DNA of 64,000 nucleotides from Palaemon carinicauda (lineage: Eukaryota; Arthropoda; Malacostraca; Decapoda; Palaemonidae), in the NCBI RefSeq assembly GCF_036898095.1, contig NC_090731.1, positions 150,352,402 to 150,416,401 of the forward strand, written 5' to 3'. Positions within the stretch are counted from its first letter, which is position 1; each line of letters opens with the position of its first letter. The notes below the pieces were generated by a model that saw only the letters and a list, made by a program, of their open reading frames with translations, was not told where the DNA came from and did no database searches. Of this stretch, positions 33,872 through 44,320 are shown piece after piece. The position numbers and the translations under genes are program-made.

Positions 33872-35255
33872 CATTTTGCTCCTATACAACATACAAACCC
33901 TTGGCCTTTAATTAGGGAGATTGATTAAGTGTGTTTTGGAGATGGTCGTTAGAATTTGTTAACAATGGGTTAACCAGATGGTGAAGGTTAAAGGCGAGGA
34001 ACCCCGCACCCTTTCCCTACTGGAATAGCTCACTTTTTATTCAGCTATTGATGAGTATAAATTACTGTCAACTCCTTAGCAAACTTTTTCATTTTCTTTT
34101 TCTATTGCAGGAAGTGGATGTGTTGTTGGAGTTTTTGTGATGGAAGGTCAGCAAGATGTTCATGCTTGCTGTGGGAAGGGTGACTGCTGCAACCGGTTAA
34201 TGAGTAAACTGGCTGTAGATCCACAATACCTTTGAGTGTCTTATTAGGGGCACAATTATTTGCAATTATCTTTATATGCCAAGTGCAGGTTGTGGCCACT
34301 TGAATGAAAAATGCAAGCTAAGCTTTTTCAGTGGTCTGTCTTGACAATGCCCAAGAAGACACTGAAAAAGTTTTAGCTGCTTTAGTTTCCTTGGGGAGTG
34401 CGACTTTTGCTGCTGCCCTTGTGTATATACCCCTGGCTTAATTCCTGGCGGTGTATGCGTCAAGAGTAAGAATTCTCGGATCTGCATTGGCAGGCTTTTC
34501 AGGCTTTGGTGGTGTTTAGGTTACCCCCAGTGTTTGCCGCACCCCTTCAGAAGCTGGGAACTCTTCACCTATCTCTGTGCAGACTACTGATGACAATTTT
34601 AATGTAAGGAAGTCTTGGGTTTCCTTAGGTCTTTCAGGTAGGCCCTTTATGAATTTTGTGATGGAGCTTGTAGCTAAGGCTATTACTACTCCAGTTCCTA
34701 CAGTGCCATTATCCCCTGTATTCCTGGTGATGCCGCTGGTGAAATGTGTGGTGGTGCCTCCACTGTCAGGGACTTGATGGTCCCCCACTCACTCCTAAAA
34801 GGACTATGAAAGCTTGGAGAGTGGCTCCCGTCATGATTCAAGTGGTGGGCACTTCCAGGGAAGAAAATGAACCATCCAGTTTGGTTCTAAGGGGACTACT
34901 AACCCACCAAGCAATCAATCTCCCCAATTAAAGGATGAGCGTTTGTATTTCATGTAGGAACATATCACAAATTCTTAGTCATTTGTATTTTTCCTAGCTA
35001 TACAAACCTGAGTCCATTAATCTAACTTCCCTCCTCCTCAACCGCTCCCTCTTAAGTACTGGGTGAAAAGGTAAGAAGTGAGCTATTCCAGCTGGGAAAG
35101 GGGTGGGGCTCCTCGTCCGCACCCTTCACCAACTGGTTAACCACTCATTGACAAACTCTAACAATCATCTCCAGCTCACTCTGAATCAATCTCCCTAAAT
35201 GAAGGCCTCAGGTTTGTATAGCTAGGAAAATACAAATTACTTTAGAAATTTGTGA
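33872..35255 (+). mobile_element. Non-autonomous DIRS-type element F3 (1.4 kb)
   Basis: Left inverted repeat 33872-34035 ('gttaaccagatggtgaaggt', 'ctactggaatagctcac') is mirrored at 35065-35220 ('gtgagctattccagctggg', 'accaactggttaac'). The internal complementary region at 34925-35020 contains the complement of the left end ('taaaggatgagcgtttgta') and of the right end ('catttgtatttttcctagc'). The interior holds a short degenerate gag-like block (34605-34780) shared with F1. It encodes neither RT nor recombinase and would need proteins from another element. Confidence 0.7.
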
Positions 35256-37507
35256 TTTTCCATTCATGGGCCTCAAGGAAGCATGCTTTCATGTTCTGGT
35301 TTATCAGTCCTTAAAGAAATAACTTTACTTTGTTCTGATGGGGGAAAGTGTTCCGGTTTCAAGTGGTGTGTTTCAGTGTACACATTTACCATATGGAGTC
35401 TTTACTTAGACCTTGTCACCAGTGGTACATGGATACATTGTAATGAAATAAAGTTCTGAAGATACCTGGGTGACTGACTGATGGTAGCAACAGCAGCAGT
35501 ATTTGTCTATCATTTTATGTCCTCAATTTTAAATCAAATGGACTAAAAACAAACTTTTTACACAGTTGCATCTTATTTTGACAATTCAGAAGTTTTCCAT
35601 TTCTACCATCAAGGGTTGTAGTTCTTCCCTCTTATAAAAATTTCAAATTTTATGACGATGTGTTTCATTCTGCTGTTTGAGGAGGATCCTTAATGGACAC
35701 TGAAACCTCCATATTGGGACTAGATCCACAAGTGTCTTACCACTCTACGAGGAGTATTTTCTGGTTTTCACAATTAAAACAGTCTTTTTGCTGACATTTG
35801 CTTCTTTGTATTGGGTTAGTGAGATTCCTGCTCTGTTGGGAAAGCTCTGTGCATTAGAGGTTAGAAATTGTTGGGTTTGTCATCTACTTGTGACTTTATA
35901 ACACAACACCCAAGTAACAAGCATCCTAGACAGCACTTTGCCATCCCTTCCTTATCTCTCTTCACATGTAACAAGGATAACCTTATATTCTATTCAGTAA
36001 GGGTTATAGGGGACACTGTGTAAAGAAATAGGTTCAGTATTCCTTTTTTCATGATGTGATAGGAAGTAAGTAATGATGACTGCAATTTCTTATTGGCTAA
36101 ACGGGCTATCCTGTTAGCCTACTATTGCATGTCAGATGGTGAAGCAAAGTGTGTAAGAGTGCGAGTCCTCTACATTGGCACCCTCTCCACATCTAATGCT
36201 TTTACAAATTACATGGATGTCTTCTATTTTAAAGTGCAGGTACCACATATATTTTTATTTCACGAGATGTCACACACAAAGTGTTAAATTTATTTGTATG
36301 GTCCATTAGTTGGAAGCATGCTAATTTTTACCCTTTTAGGAATGATGTTAGGGTTTATCACCTTCCACATTTTCTATATTTTATTCTCATTTATTCATTG
36401 AAAATAGAGAGACCAGCTTCTAGGATTACAATGATCTATGTCTATTGTGATTAATGGAAAATATGGTAAATCTGAAGAGATCTAACTAGTACAAACATCT
36501 TGCAGTACACACAAAGAGTTCATCAAGACTATGAACAACACTTTTGATAAAAATGTGAATGATGGTTGATAATGAAGCAAAATTGAGGTTTTATATCTAG
36601 TATTTTCTTGCAAACTATCAGTGATATAATAAGTTCCCTCATTCCAACCCCGTACATTTCATATCCTTATTCCAATACAAAAAAAAAAATGAAGTGGATG
36701 ATTTGTGGATACCTGTAGCTTCCGATAGTGCTTGTGTTATTAGACTAACTTATTTCTATCTGTTAGTCAAAAGACTGAGGGTTAGGGATAATTGTAACAT
36801 GAATAAATTCATGTCTCATTATCTGCTGACCAGGATAGTGGCAGTGGTGCAAACTTAATATCTGAGGATAATGGGAGATGACTGTACTGTATATACAAAT
36901 TTAAGATTGATAATTATGTATAAAAATACTACTGTAGTTTTGTGTTATGTACAGTAATGTTTCAGAATAAATTATTGTGGTTAAAAAATTGTTCCAAAAT
37001 TACTTATTTTAGTGTTATAGAATATTTCAGAATAATTTACTTTTCTGAATAATCAATATCATTAAGATGTGCTGATAATTTGAAGATAGCTTAGGTTTCA
37101 TAAGAGTTATCACTTTTTATAGAAAGTGTATCGTTTAAGATTTTTGAGAATTTAATGTATTGTTTCTTGTATTCCGTCTTGAAATAATCAAGCATGTAGT
37201 CTTGGGTGAAGTTTGTGTTATGGATAAGTAACTTGTAATTACGATTTAGTAACTAGTACTGTATATTTCTTGCACATAAATTTAAACTTTGTTAAAAACA
37301 AGAGGATATGAATTTTTTATTATTTTATGTTAAAGTTTGGAGGTCAGTATTAGCATTTACTGTTTGTAAATAGTGTCCTTCTAAGTCACGATGATTTAAA
37401 ATAGAATATAGTTCAATAATTGAAAGATCATTATTGTAAATAGTTCAAATAAGTTTTTAACTCATACTCATTAAGTATTGAAGTTTTATATCATTTGTTT
37501 TTTACAG
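35256..37507 (+). other. Rab27 intron 3, 3' part
   Basis: AT-rich intron, no recognised element. It ends with a 'ttttttacag' acceptor at 37507. Confidence 0.7.
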
Positions 37508-37620
37508 ACACATGCATACTGCGACAATCCTGATATAATACTATGTGGGAATAAAGTGGACTTGACTGACCAACGAATTATATCAGAGCAGCGAGCAAAG
37601 GAAGTTGCAGAGAAATTTGG
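37508..37620 (+). CDS. Rab27: Rab27 exon 4: guanine-binding NKxD
   Basis: Residues 116-152 plus two bases of codon 153. It carries '[13 protein letters not shown]', with NKVD at 130-133 contacting the guanine base, then the helix 'RAKEVAEKF'. The donor is 'gg' then 'gtaatt', so codon 153 (Gly) is completed by exon 5. Confidence 0.94.
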
Positions 37621-37711
37621 GTAATTATGGAAAAGATATTTTTGTTAGATGCACTGTATTGATCAAGTATTTATTCTGTAAAGTATATAGCATAGAGGTA
37701 ATTTTACAAAT

Positions 37712-38045
37712 ACAGTATAGAAATCCCTCAGCTATTAAAGGTGTTATGTTCCAACACCCTCCTCCGCAGTAGCTGAAAAATTGGTGAGTACGTATTGAAA
37801 TCCATGGTATAAATTTTTCATTATTTTTATAATTTTTTATACATTTTTATTGTCTCTAAATTTAAGCTTTTATAAACCATCCCAACACTCTTATAAACCT
37901 GTTATACACTCTTTAGAAATTGTTAAGCTTAAACTTACTTTTACTGTAAATACTGTACATCCTTACAAATACATAAATGAAGAGATTGAAATCAGAACAG
38001 TCTCCATTGCAGATAATTATGTAAACTCCATCTTTACAATGGCCC
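37712..38045 (+). mobile_element. Decayed Tigger/pogo-type terminal fragment
   Basis: 'tccctcagctattaaagg', 'tgttatgttccaacaccc' and 'agctgaaaaattggtgagta' follow the same word order as the left end of the Tigger element at 46786 ('accctcgtttatcgcgg', 'ataggttccagacgcggg', 'gataggtgaaaatccgcg'). Only one end remains. Element B is inserted at its right side. Confidence 0.4.
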
Positions 38046-38220
38046 TTTTTCAATATTAATCTTACCCGATGATCATGTAGCTGCAACTCTGTTGCCCGAC
38101 AGAAAAAACCTACGGTCGGGATACGCCAGCGATCGCTATACAGGTGGGGGTGTACAACAACAGCGCCATCTGTCGAGTAGGTACTCAGGTACTTCTTGTC
38201 AACAAGAACCAATTTTTCCT
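38046..38220 (+). repeat. Left terminal inverted repeat of B
   Basis: It runs from 'tttttcaatattaatcttac' to 'caagaaccaatttttcctc' and is mirrored at 44321-44482 with only a few differences (for example 'gcgccatctg' against 'gacatctg' on the mirrored strand). It contains 'gcgatcgc'. Confidence 0.85.
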
Positions 38221-38423
38221 CTGTCGTGCCACCGGCAAGACCTACTTGATACGCTGTTGTTTCTGGAGTTGATTTCACGCTTTTTGGTGATGTATTCTCT
38301 CTAGATATTAGCTTTCGCTGTACAGGAGTTATTATCATTACCTTATCAAGCTTTTTTGATTAGTTTTGGATTAATTGTTGACGACTTTGATAGATTTTGG
38401 ATTCCCCCCTTGGCTAATTCAAG

Positions 38424-40823
38424 ATGTCTGACCATACTCAAGTCCCCAAGTACAGGCAGTGTAGCGCTAGGGACTGTTCTAGGCGTCTTCCGAAGGCCTC
38501 TATAGATCCTCACACCGTTTGTTCCAATTGTAGGGGTAAATCCTGTCAATTGGAAGATCGATGTGAGGAATGCGCTGGGCTTTCGGAATTCGATTTTAAT
38601 GAATTCCTTAAGAATGCACGTAGGCTAGAGAAGGATAGGATCAGGAGGAGTTCGTCTCGCTCTTTTGATTTTTCCTCTCCCCATGCCCCTCAACCTATTC
38701 CTTCCCCTGTAGTGGTGACTCCCGACCCTTCTACTAGCTCTCAACCCTCGATGGCGGACATGATGCGTGCCATTCAGGCTCTTGGTGACAGAGTGGAGTC
38801 ATTAGCTAATGACCGCAATCAACTCTTGGCCGATGTCAAAGAGTTGAAAGAGAAAAGTGCAGTGGGAAGTGTAGTGAGTGCAAGTGCGGTGAAAAGTGTC
38901 AGTGTCAGTGTTACGCATGAGGGTGCATCTGTTCGTGCCAGTCGTCCTCCCAGTCCGGGACCTCTTGCAAGCTCCCAAGCCCAGGGGAGAAGCAATGTCG
39001 AAGGACCAAAGGGTTCGACAGGCCTTGATCAGCGTACAGATGTACCCTCAGTGGTTGCGGACGTATCTTGCAGAGATCGTCCCATCCACAAACAGACGAG
39101 TGAGCCCATTCATTCCTCGTTTGTGGAAGAAGTTTCTCGGCAGAAACGCTGGACCAAGGTCTCACGACCTCTCAAGCGCAAGGTCCCTTCCGAGCGAGTC
39201 CAACGGCCCAGGTGTAGCCACTGGGTCAGTTCGGACTCGCCGCAGTCTTCCGAAGACTGCACACCTCCCAAGAGAGGTAGAGTGGTTCCGCAGCAGGCAA
39301 TCACTCCGTCTGTTGCCGCACCAACCACTGTAGACCCTAAGTGGTCTATGCTGCAGTCTATGCAGACTCAGCTTGCTTCCTTCATGCAGGAGTATCGTGC
39401 TGAGAAGGTTGACACTGCACCTGTTAACCTACAACCTGCCACGGTTGTGCGCTCAGCAGACACTGCGGCTGCCTGCTCCCACACTCCGGCTGTGAGAGCT
39501 CCACCACCGATGCGCAGTCGACCCTGCCAGACGCATGTTGACGTTAGCCGACGTGCGGCACCCTCCGTTGACATGCGTGAGCTACCGCATCAGCAGTGGG
39601 AAGGTGCTGTCAAGCTGCCGTGTTTTGACGCAATGCGGCAGTCTCAGCAACCCACGGCAGTCCCCACCACGCACCATCACTCCGCTTTTGTTGTTGCCAG
39701 CTCTCAGACTGACCAGCAGCGGCATGATGTTGGATCCAGTGCAGCTACGCATGCACCCGTGCTGCCGGATTCAGCCGTTCAGCTTTCTTCTCCTCCTTTG
39801 CCGCTTCCTCCTCAGCATTCGGATGAAGGAGTCTCTGATGACGACGAAGCTGCGCATTTGGACGATCAACACTCCGACATAGAGGAACCCAAGACTACGC
39901 CTCCCTCCTTAGACTTAAGGAAAGTCCTTGCCCTGTTTAGGGAGTTGTATCCGGACCAGTTTGTGTCTGCAACCCCGCGCTCACCTCCCTCTGAGTTCGC
40001 TTTAGGCATGCAGTCAGCAGCTCCTGCCTTTACGAAGCTCGTACTCGCGCGCTCATCCAAGAGAGCTTTAAGGGTACTGGGAGAGTGGTTGCAGTCCAAG
40101 AAGCAACTTGGGAAGACATCCTTCATCTTTCCACCGACCAAGCTTGCTTCCAAATCTAGCGTCTGGTATGCCACGGGAGAAGATCCCGGCTTGGGAGTTC
40201 CTGCCTCTGCCCAGGGCGACTTCTCAAGTCTGGTAGACTCTCCCCGCAGGCTGGCTATGAGACGCTCTAAGATTTGCTGGACCTTTTCGGACATGGACCA
40301 TCTTTTGAAGGGAGTTTTTCGTGCTTTTGAGATCTTCAACTTCCTGGACTTGTGTTTGGGAGCGTTAAGCAGAAAGACCTCCCCTTCGGATAAGGACTCT
40401 GCCATGCTCATCATGTCATGCATGGACAAAGCCATTCGGGATGGGTCTGGCGAGCTTGTGGCTTCGTACGTGTCTGGAGTTCTTAAGAAGCGAGATCACC
40501 TTTGCTCCTTCTTGTCTGCGGGGATCACACCATGTCAGAAGTCGGAGTTGATGTTTGCTCCGCTTTCCAAGTGTCTCTTTCCGGAAGAGCTGATCAAGGG
40601 GATTGCCGCCTCGTTGATCCAGAAGGATACCCATGACCTGGTGGCGTCATCCGCACGTAAAGTCACAGCTTTACCTTCCGTGCCTAGACCTAGGATGGAC
40701 ACACCAGCGTCTAGGTTCATTCCGCCCTTTCGTGGCAGAACCTCCAGCAGAGGAGGTACCCGTGCCGACAGTCAACGTGGCAAAAAGAAGAAGGGTTCCA
40801 AGTCCTCAAAAGGCAGAGTCTGA
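38424..40823 (+). CDS. DIRS gag (copy B)
   Basis: An intact 799-residue gag-like protein. The N-terminal Cys module at about residues 13-51 (QCSARDC, DPHTVCSNCRG, RCEEC) fits seven Cys plus one His and may bind zinc. A short predicted coiled segment ('MADMMRAIQALGDRVESLA') follows. The long Ser/Pro/Gln-rich middle is probably disordered, with an acidic stretch (SDDDEAAHLDD). The C-terminal third has a folded-looking region ('WYATGEDPGLGVPA', 'FRAFEIFNFLDLCLGALSRK') and a basic RG-rich end. The start MSDHTQVPKYR is conserved in A. RT begins 190 bp before its end in the +1 frame. Confidence 0.9.
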   Translation: MSDHTQVPKYRQCSARDCSRRLPKASIDPHTVCSNCRGKSCQLEDRCEECAGLSEFDFNEFLKNARRLEKDRIRRSSSRSFDFSSPHAPQPIPSPVVVTPDPSTSSQPSMADMMRAIQALGDRVESLANDRNQLLADVKELKEKSAVGSVVSASAVKSVSVSVTHEGASVRASRPPSPGPLASSQAQGRSNVEGPKGSTGLDQRTDVPSVVADVSCRDRPIHKQTSEPIHSSFVEEVSRQKRWTKVSRPLKRKVPSERVQRPRCSHWVSSDSPQSSEDCTPPKRGRVVPQQAITPSVAAPTTVDPKWSMLQSMQTQLASFMQEYRAEKVDTAPVNLQPATVVRSADTAAACSHTPAVRAPPPMRSRPCQTHVDVSRRAAPSVDMRELPHQQWEGAVKLPCFDAMRQSQQPTAVPTTHHHSAFVVASSQTDQQRHDVGSSAATHAPVLPDSAVQLSSPPLPLPPQHSDEGVSDDDEAAHLDDQHSDIEEPKTTPPSLDLRKVLALFRELYPDQFVSATPRSPPSEFALGMQSAAPAFTKLVLARSSKRALRVLGEWLQSKKQLGKTSFIFPPTKLASKSSVWYATGEDPGLGVPASAQGDFSSLVDSPRRLAMRRSKICWTFSDMDHLLKGVFRAFEIFNFLDLCLGALSRKTSPSDKDSAMLIMSCMDKAIRDGSGELVASYVSGVLKKRDHLCSFLSAGITPCQKSELMFAPLSKCLFPEELIKGIAASLIQKDTHDLVASSARKVTALPSVPRPRMDTPASRFIPPFRGRTSSRGGTRADSQRGKKKKGSKSSKGRV

Positions 40824-42882
40824 CTGCCAACCTCTCCAGACAGCAGTGGGAGCCAGGCTCAAGAACTACTGGCAGGCCTGGGAGAACAGGGGTGCAGACG
40901 CACAGTCTGTGAAGTTGCTAAGAGAGGGGTACAGGATTCCATTCTTGCGCAAGCCCCCTCTAGCAACTACTCCCATCGACCTCTCTCCCAGGTACAGAGA
41001 GGAGGACAAGAGGCTAGCTTTACAGCAAGAGGTGTCTCTCTTGCTACAAAAGGGAGCGGTAGTCTTAGTCCGGGACCATCAATCCCCGGGCTTCTACAAC
41101 CGTCTCTTCTTAGTAGCGAAGAAGACAGGAGGGTGGAGACCGGTGCTGGACGTCAGTGCTCTCAATGCTTTTGTCACCAAGCAGACGTTCACCATGGAGA
41201 CGACGAAGTCGGTGCTAGCATCGGTCAGGAAGGAAGACTGGATGGTCTCGTTGGACCTAAAGGACGCGTACTTTCACGTCCCCGTCCATCCAGACTCCCA
41301 ACCTTTCCTAAGGTTCGTCTTTGGAAAGGTCGTTTACCAGTTCCAAGCCCTGTGCTTTGGCCTAAGCACGGCACCTCTAGTGTTTACCAAACTGATGAGG
41401 AATATTGCCAAATTCCGGCATTTGGCAGACATCAGAGCCTCCCTCTATTTGGACGACTGGCTTTTAAGAGCTCCGTCAAGTCGTCGCTGTCTGGAGAATC
41501 TCAAATGGACTATGGATCTGACCAAGGAATTGGGTCTCCTGGTCAATATAGAAAAGTCCCAACTCGTCCCATCCCAAACTATAGTCTATCTAGGTATGGA
41601 GATTCAGAGTCGAGCTTTTCGGGCTTTTCCGTCGGCCCCCAGAATCAGTCAAGCCCAAGAATGCATCCAGAGCATGCTGAAGAGGAACCGATGTTCAGTC
41701 AGACAGTGGATGAGTCTAACAGGGACGCTTTCATCGCTGGCCCAGTTCATCGCGTTAGGGAGACTCCACCTCCGACCCCTTCAGTATCATCTAGCTGCTC
41801 ACTGGAGAAAGGACATGACGCTAGAAGCGGTCTCAGTTCCTATATCCGAAGAGATGAAGTCTGCACTGACTTGGTGGAAGAACAGCATTCTTCTCAAGGA
41901 AGGTCTACCACTGGCTGTTCAGACCCCCGACCACCTTCTCTTCTCGGACGCATCGGACACGGGCTGGGGTGCGACACTGGACGGACGGGAATGCTCGGGC
42001 ACGTGGAATCCGGATCAAAGAGCACTTCACATCAACTGCAAGGAGCTACTGGCAGTTCATCTGGCCTTGAGAAGCTTCAAGTCCCTCCTTCTAGGCAAGG
42101 TGGTGGAGGTGAACTCCGACAACACTACAGCCTTGGCGTACATCTCCAAGCAAGGAGGGACTCATTCGAGGAAGTTGTTCGAGATCGCAAGGGACCTCCT
42201 CACCTGGTCAAGAGATCAAAAGATATCGCTTGTAACGAGGTTCATTCAAGGCGACATGAATGTCATGGCAGACCGCCTCAGCCGGAAGGGTCAGGTCATC
42301 CCCACAGAGTGGACCCTTCACAAGAATGTTTGCAGCAGACTATGGGCCCTGTGGGGTCAGCCCACCATAGATCTGTTCGCTACCTCGATGACCAAGAGGC
42401 TCCCAAATTATTGCTCACCGATTCCGGACCCAGCAGCAGTTCACGTAGATGCCTTTCTTCTGGATTGGTCCCATCTAGACCTGTATGCGTTCCCCCCTTT
42501 CAAGATTGTCAACAAGGTACTGCAGAAGTTCGCCTCTCACGAAGGGACACGGTTGACGTTGGTTGCTCCCCTCTGGCCCGCGAGAGAATGGTTCACCGAG
42601 GTACTGCAATGGCTAGTAGACGTTCCCAGGACTCTTCCTCTAAGAGTGGACCTTCTGCGTCAGCCGCACGTAAAGAAGGTACACCCAAGCCTCCACGCTC
42701 TTCGTCTGACTGCCTTCAGACTATCGAAAGACTCTCAAGAGCTAGAGGCTTTTCGAAGGAGGCAGCCAGAGCGATTGCCAGAGCAAGGAGGACATCCACT
42801 CTCAAGGTCTACCAGTCAAAATGGGAAGTCTTCCGAAGCTGGTGCAAGGCGAATTCAGTTTCCTCAACCAGTACCTCTGTAA
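40633..42882 (+). CDS. DIRS reverse transcriptase/RNase H (copy B)
   Basis: 749 residues. The fingers region has 'GFYNRLFLVAKKTGGWRPVL'; palm motif A is SLDLKDAYFHVPVHP; then FGLSTAPLVFT; catalytic box SLYLDDWL. RNase H carries LFSDASDTGWGA (first Asp), HINCKELLA (Glu), VNSDNTTALAY (Asp) and ADRLSR (last Asp). The DIRS-typical C-terminal region follows ('TIDLFATSMTKR', 'AFLLDWSHLDLYAFPPFKIV'). Translation may need a +1 frameshift from gag or initiation at the conserved Met at 40633. The 3' end overlaps the recombinase. Confidence 0.92.
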   Translation: MTWWRHPHVKSQLYLPCLDLGWTHQRLGSFRPFVAEPPAEEVPVPTVNVAKRRRVPSPQKAESDCQPLQTAVGARLKNYWQAWENRGADAQSVKLLREGYRIPFLRKPPLATTPIDLSPRYREEDKRLALQQEVSLLLQKGAVVLVRDHQSPGFYNRLFLVAKKTGGWRPVLDVSALNAFVTKQTFTMETTKSVLASVRKEDWMVSLDLKDAYFHVPVHPDSQPFLRFVFGKVVYQFQALCFGLSTAPLVFTKLMRNIAKFRHLADIRASLYLDDWLLRAPSSRRCLENLKWTMDLTKELGLLVNIEKSQLVPSQTIVYLGMEIQSRAFRAFPSAPRISQAQECIQSMLKRNRCSVRQWMSLTGTLSSLAQFIALGRLHLRPLQYHLAAHWRKDMTLEAVSVPISEEMKSALTWWKNSILLKEGLPLAVQTPDHLLFSDASDTGWGATLDGRECSGTWNPDQRALHINCKELLAVHLALRSFKSLLLGKVVEVNSDNTTALAYISKQGGTHSRKLFEIARDLLTWSRDQKISLVTRFIQGDMNVMADRLSRKGQVIPTEWTLHKNVCSRLWALWGQPTIDLFATSMTKRLPNYCSPIPDPAAVHVDAFLLDWSHLDLYAFPPFKIVNKVLQKFASHEGTRLTLVAPLWPAREWFTEVLQWLVDVPRTLPLRVDLLRQPHVKKVHPSLHALRLTAFRLSKDSQELEAFRRRQPERLPEQGGHPLSRSTSQNGKSSEAGARRIQFPQPVPL

Positions 42883-43781
42883 CGCAGATAGCTGACTTCC
42901 TTTTACACCTAAGGAATGTAAGATCCCTATCAGCTCCTACGATCAAAGGTTACAGAAGCATGTTGGCAGCAGTCTTCCGCCACAGAGGCTTAGATCTTTC
43001 CACCAACAAAGATCTACAGGACCTCCTTAAGTCTTTTGAGACCTCAAAGGAGCGTCGGTTAGCCACACCAGGTTGGAACTTAGACGTGGTTTTAAGGTTC
43101 CTGATGTCAGCAAGGTTCGAACCGCTTCAATCAGCCTCTTTTAAAGATCTCACTTTGAAGACTCTTTTCCTCGTTTGCTTAGCAACAGCTAAAAGAGTCA
43201 GTGAGATACACGCCTTCAGCAGGAACATAGGTTTTACATCTGAAACGGCTACATGTTCCTTACAGCTTGGTTTTTTAGCTAAAAACGAGCTCCCTTCTCG
43301 TCCTTGGCCCAAATCGTTCGAGATTCCAAGCCTGTCCAATTTGGTTGGAAACGAACAAGAGAGAGTACTATGCCCAGTAAGAGCTCTTAAGTACTATTTA
43401 AGACGTACAAAGCCATTACGAGGACAATCAGAAGCTTTATGGTGTTCTATTAAGAAACCTTCTTTACCGATGTCGAAGAACGCAGTTTCTTATTACATCA
43501 GGCTTTTGATTAGAGAAGCCCATTCTCATCTGAATGAGGAAGACCATGCTTTGCTGAAGGTAAGGACACATGAAGTTAGAGCTGTCGCTACTTCAGTGGC
43601 CTTCAAACAGAACCGTTCTCTGCAGAGTGTAATGGATGCAACCTATTGGAGAAGCAAGTCAGTGTTCGCATCATTTTACCTTAAAGATGTCCAGTCTCTT
43701 TACGAGAACTGCTACACTCTGGGACCATTCGTAGCAGCGAGTGCAGTAGTAGGTGAGGGCTCAACCACTACATTCCCATAA
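42588..43781 (+). CDS. DIRS tyrosine recombinase (copy B)
   Basis: 398 residues from Met in 'MVHRGTAMAS'. The frame is actually open without a stop from 41133, but upstream residues only shadow the RT, so the recombinase proper starts near here. The core-binding part is 'ARRTSTLKVYQSKWEVFRS' to 'SMLAAVFRHRGLDL'. Catalytic candidates are Arg in 'LATAKRVSEI', HEVR in 'RTHEVRAVATS', Trp in 'TYWRSKS' and Tyr in 'FASFYL'. It ends in the shared 'GEGSTTTFP'. It would catalyse integration of the circular DIRS intermediate without target-site duplication. Confidence 0.9.
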   Translation: MVHRGTAMASRRSQDSSSKSGPSASAARKEGTPKPPRSSSDCLQTIERLSRARGFSKEAARAIARARRTSTLKVYQSKWEVFRSWCKANSVSSTSTSVTQIADFLLHLRNVRSLSAPTIKGYRSMLAAVFRHRGLDLSTNKDLQDLLKSFETSKERRLATPGWNLDVVLRFLMSARFEPLQSASFKDLTLKTLFLVCLATAKRVSEIHAFSRNIGFTSETATCSLQLGFLAKNELPSRPWPKSFEIPSLSNLVGNEQERVLCPVRALKYYLRRTKPLRGQSEALWCSIKKPSLPMSKNAVSYYIRLLIREAHSHLNEEDHALLKVRTHEVRAVATSVAFKQNRSLQSVMDATYWRSKSVFASFYLKDVQSLYENCYTLGPFVAASAVVGEGSTTTFP

Positions 43782-44182
43782 TCCCATAACCTTTTTTAAT
43801 CTTTCTCTTGAAATGCTTTTTATTGTTGTTTTTGGGTTGTACGGAAGGCTAAGAAGCCTTTCGCATCCTGGTTGATTTGGCGGGTGGTCAAATTCTTTCT
43901 TGAGAAGCGCCTAGATTAGAGGTTGTGATGAGGTCCTTTAGTATGGGTTGCAGCCCTTCATACTTCAGCACCTAGGAGTCGCTCAGCATCCTAAGAGGAT
44001 CGCGAGGCTCAGTAAGGAAGACGTACTTAAAAAGGCAGAGTAATGGTTCAAGTCGACTTCCTTACCAGGTACTTATTTATTTTATGTTTGTTATTTTGAA
44101 TAACTGCTAAAATGAAATACGGGATACTTAGCTTCTAATGTTAACATGTATGCTGGTCTCCACCCACCCCCCTGGGTGTGAA

Positions 44183-44274
44183 TCAGCTACATGATCATCG
44201 GGTAAGATTAATATTGAAAAATGTTATTTTCCTTAGTAAAATAAATTTTTGAATATACTTACCCGATGATCATG
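44183..44274 (+). repeat. Internal complementary region of B
   Basis: The first half ('cagctacatgatcatcgggt' then 'aagattaatattgaaaaa') is the complement of the left end (38046-38085). The second half ('ttattttccttagtaaaata' then 'aatttttgaatatacttacc') is the complement of the right end (44465-44517). The point where the two halves meet gives the sequence expected at the junction of a circular intermediate. Confidence 0.9.
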
Positions 44275-44320
44275 AATTTAAGGACCCTCCCTTCCTCCCC
44301 ATAGAGACCCAGTGGACCGA

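Noticed and set aside
41133..42587. N-terminal 485 residues of the recombinase frame as a real protein domain
   Set aside because: It shadows RT/RNase H and shows no domain. It is kept as a finding, not as a gene.
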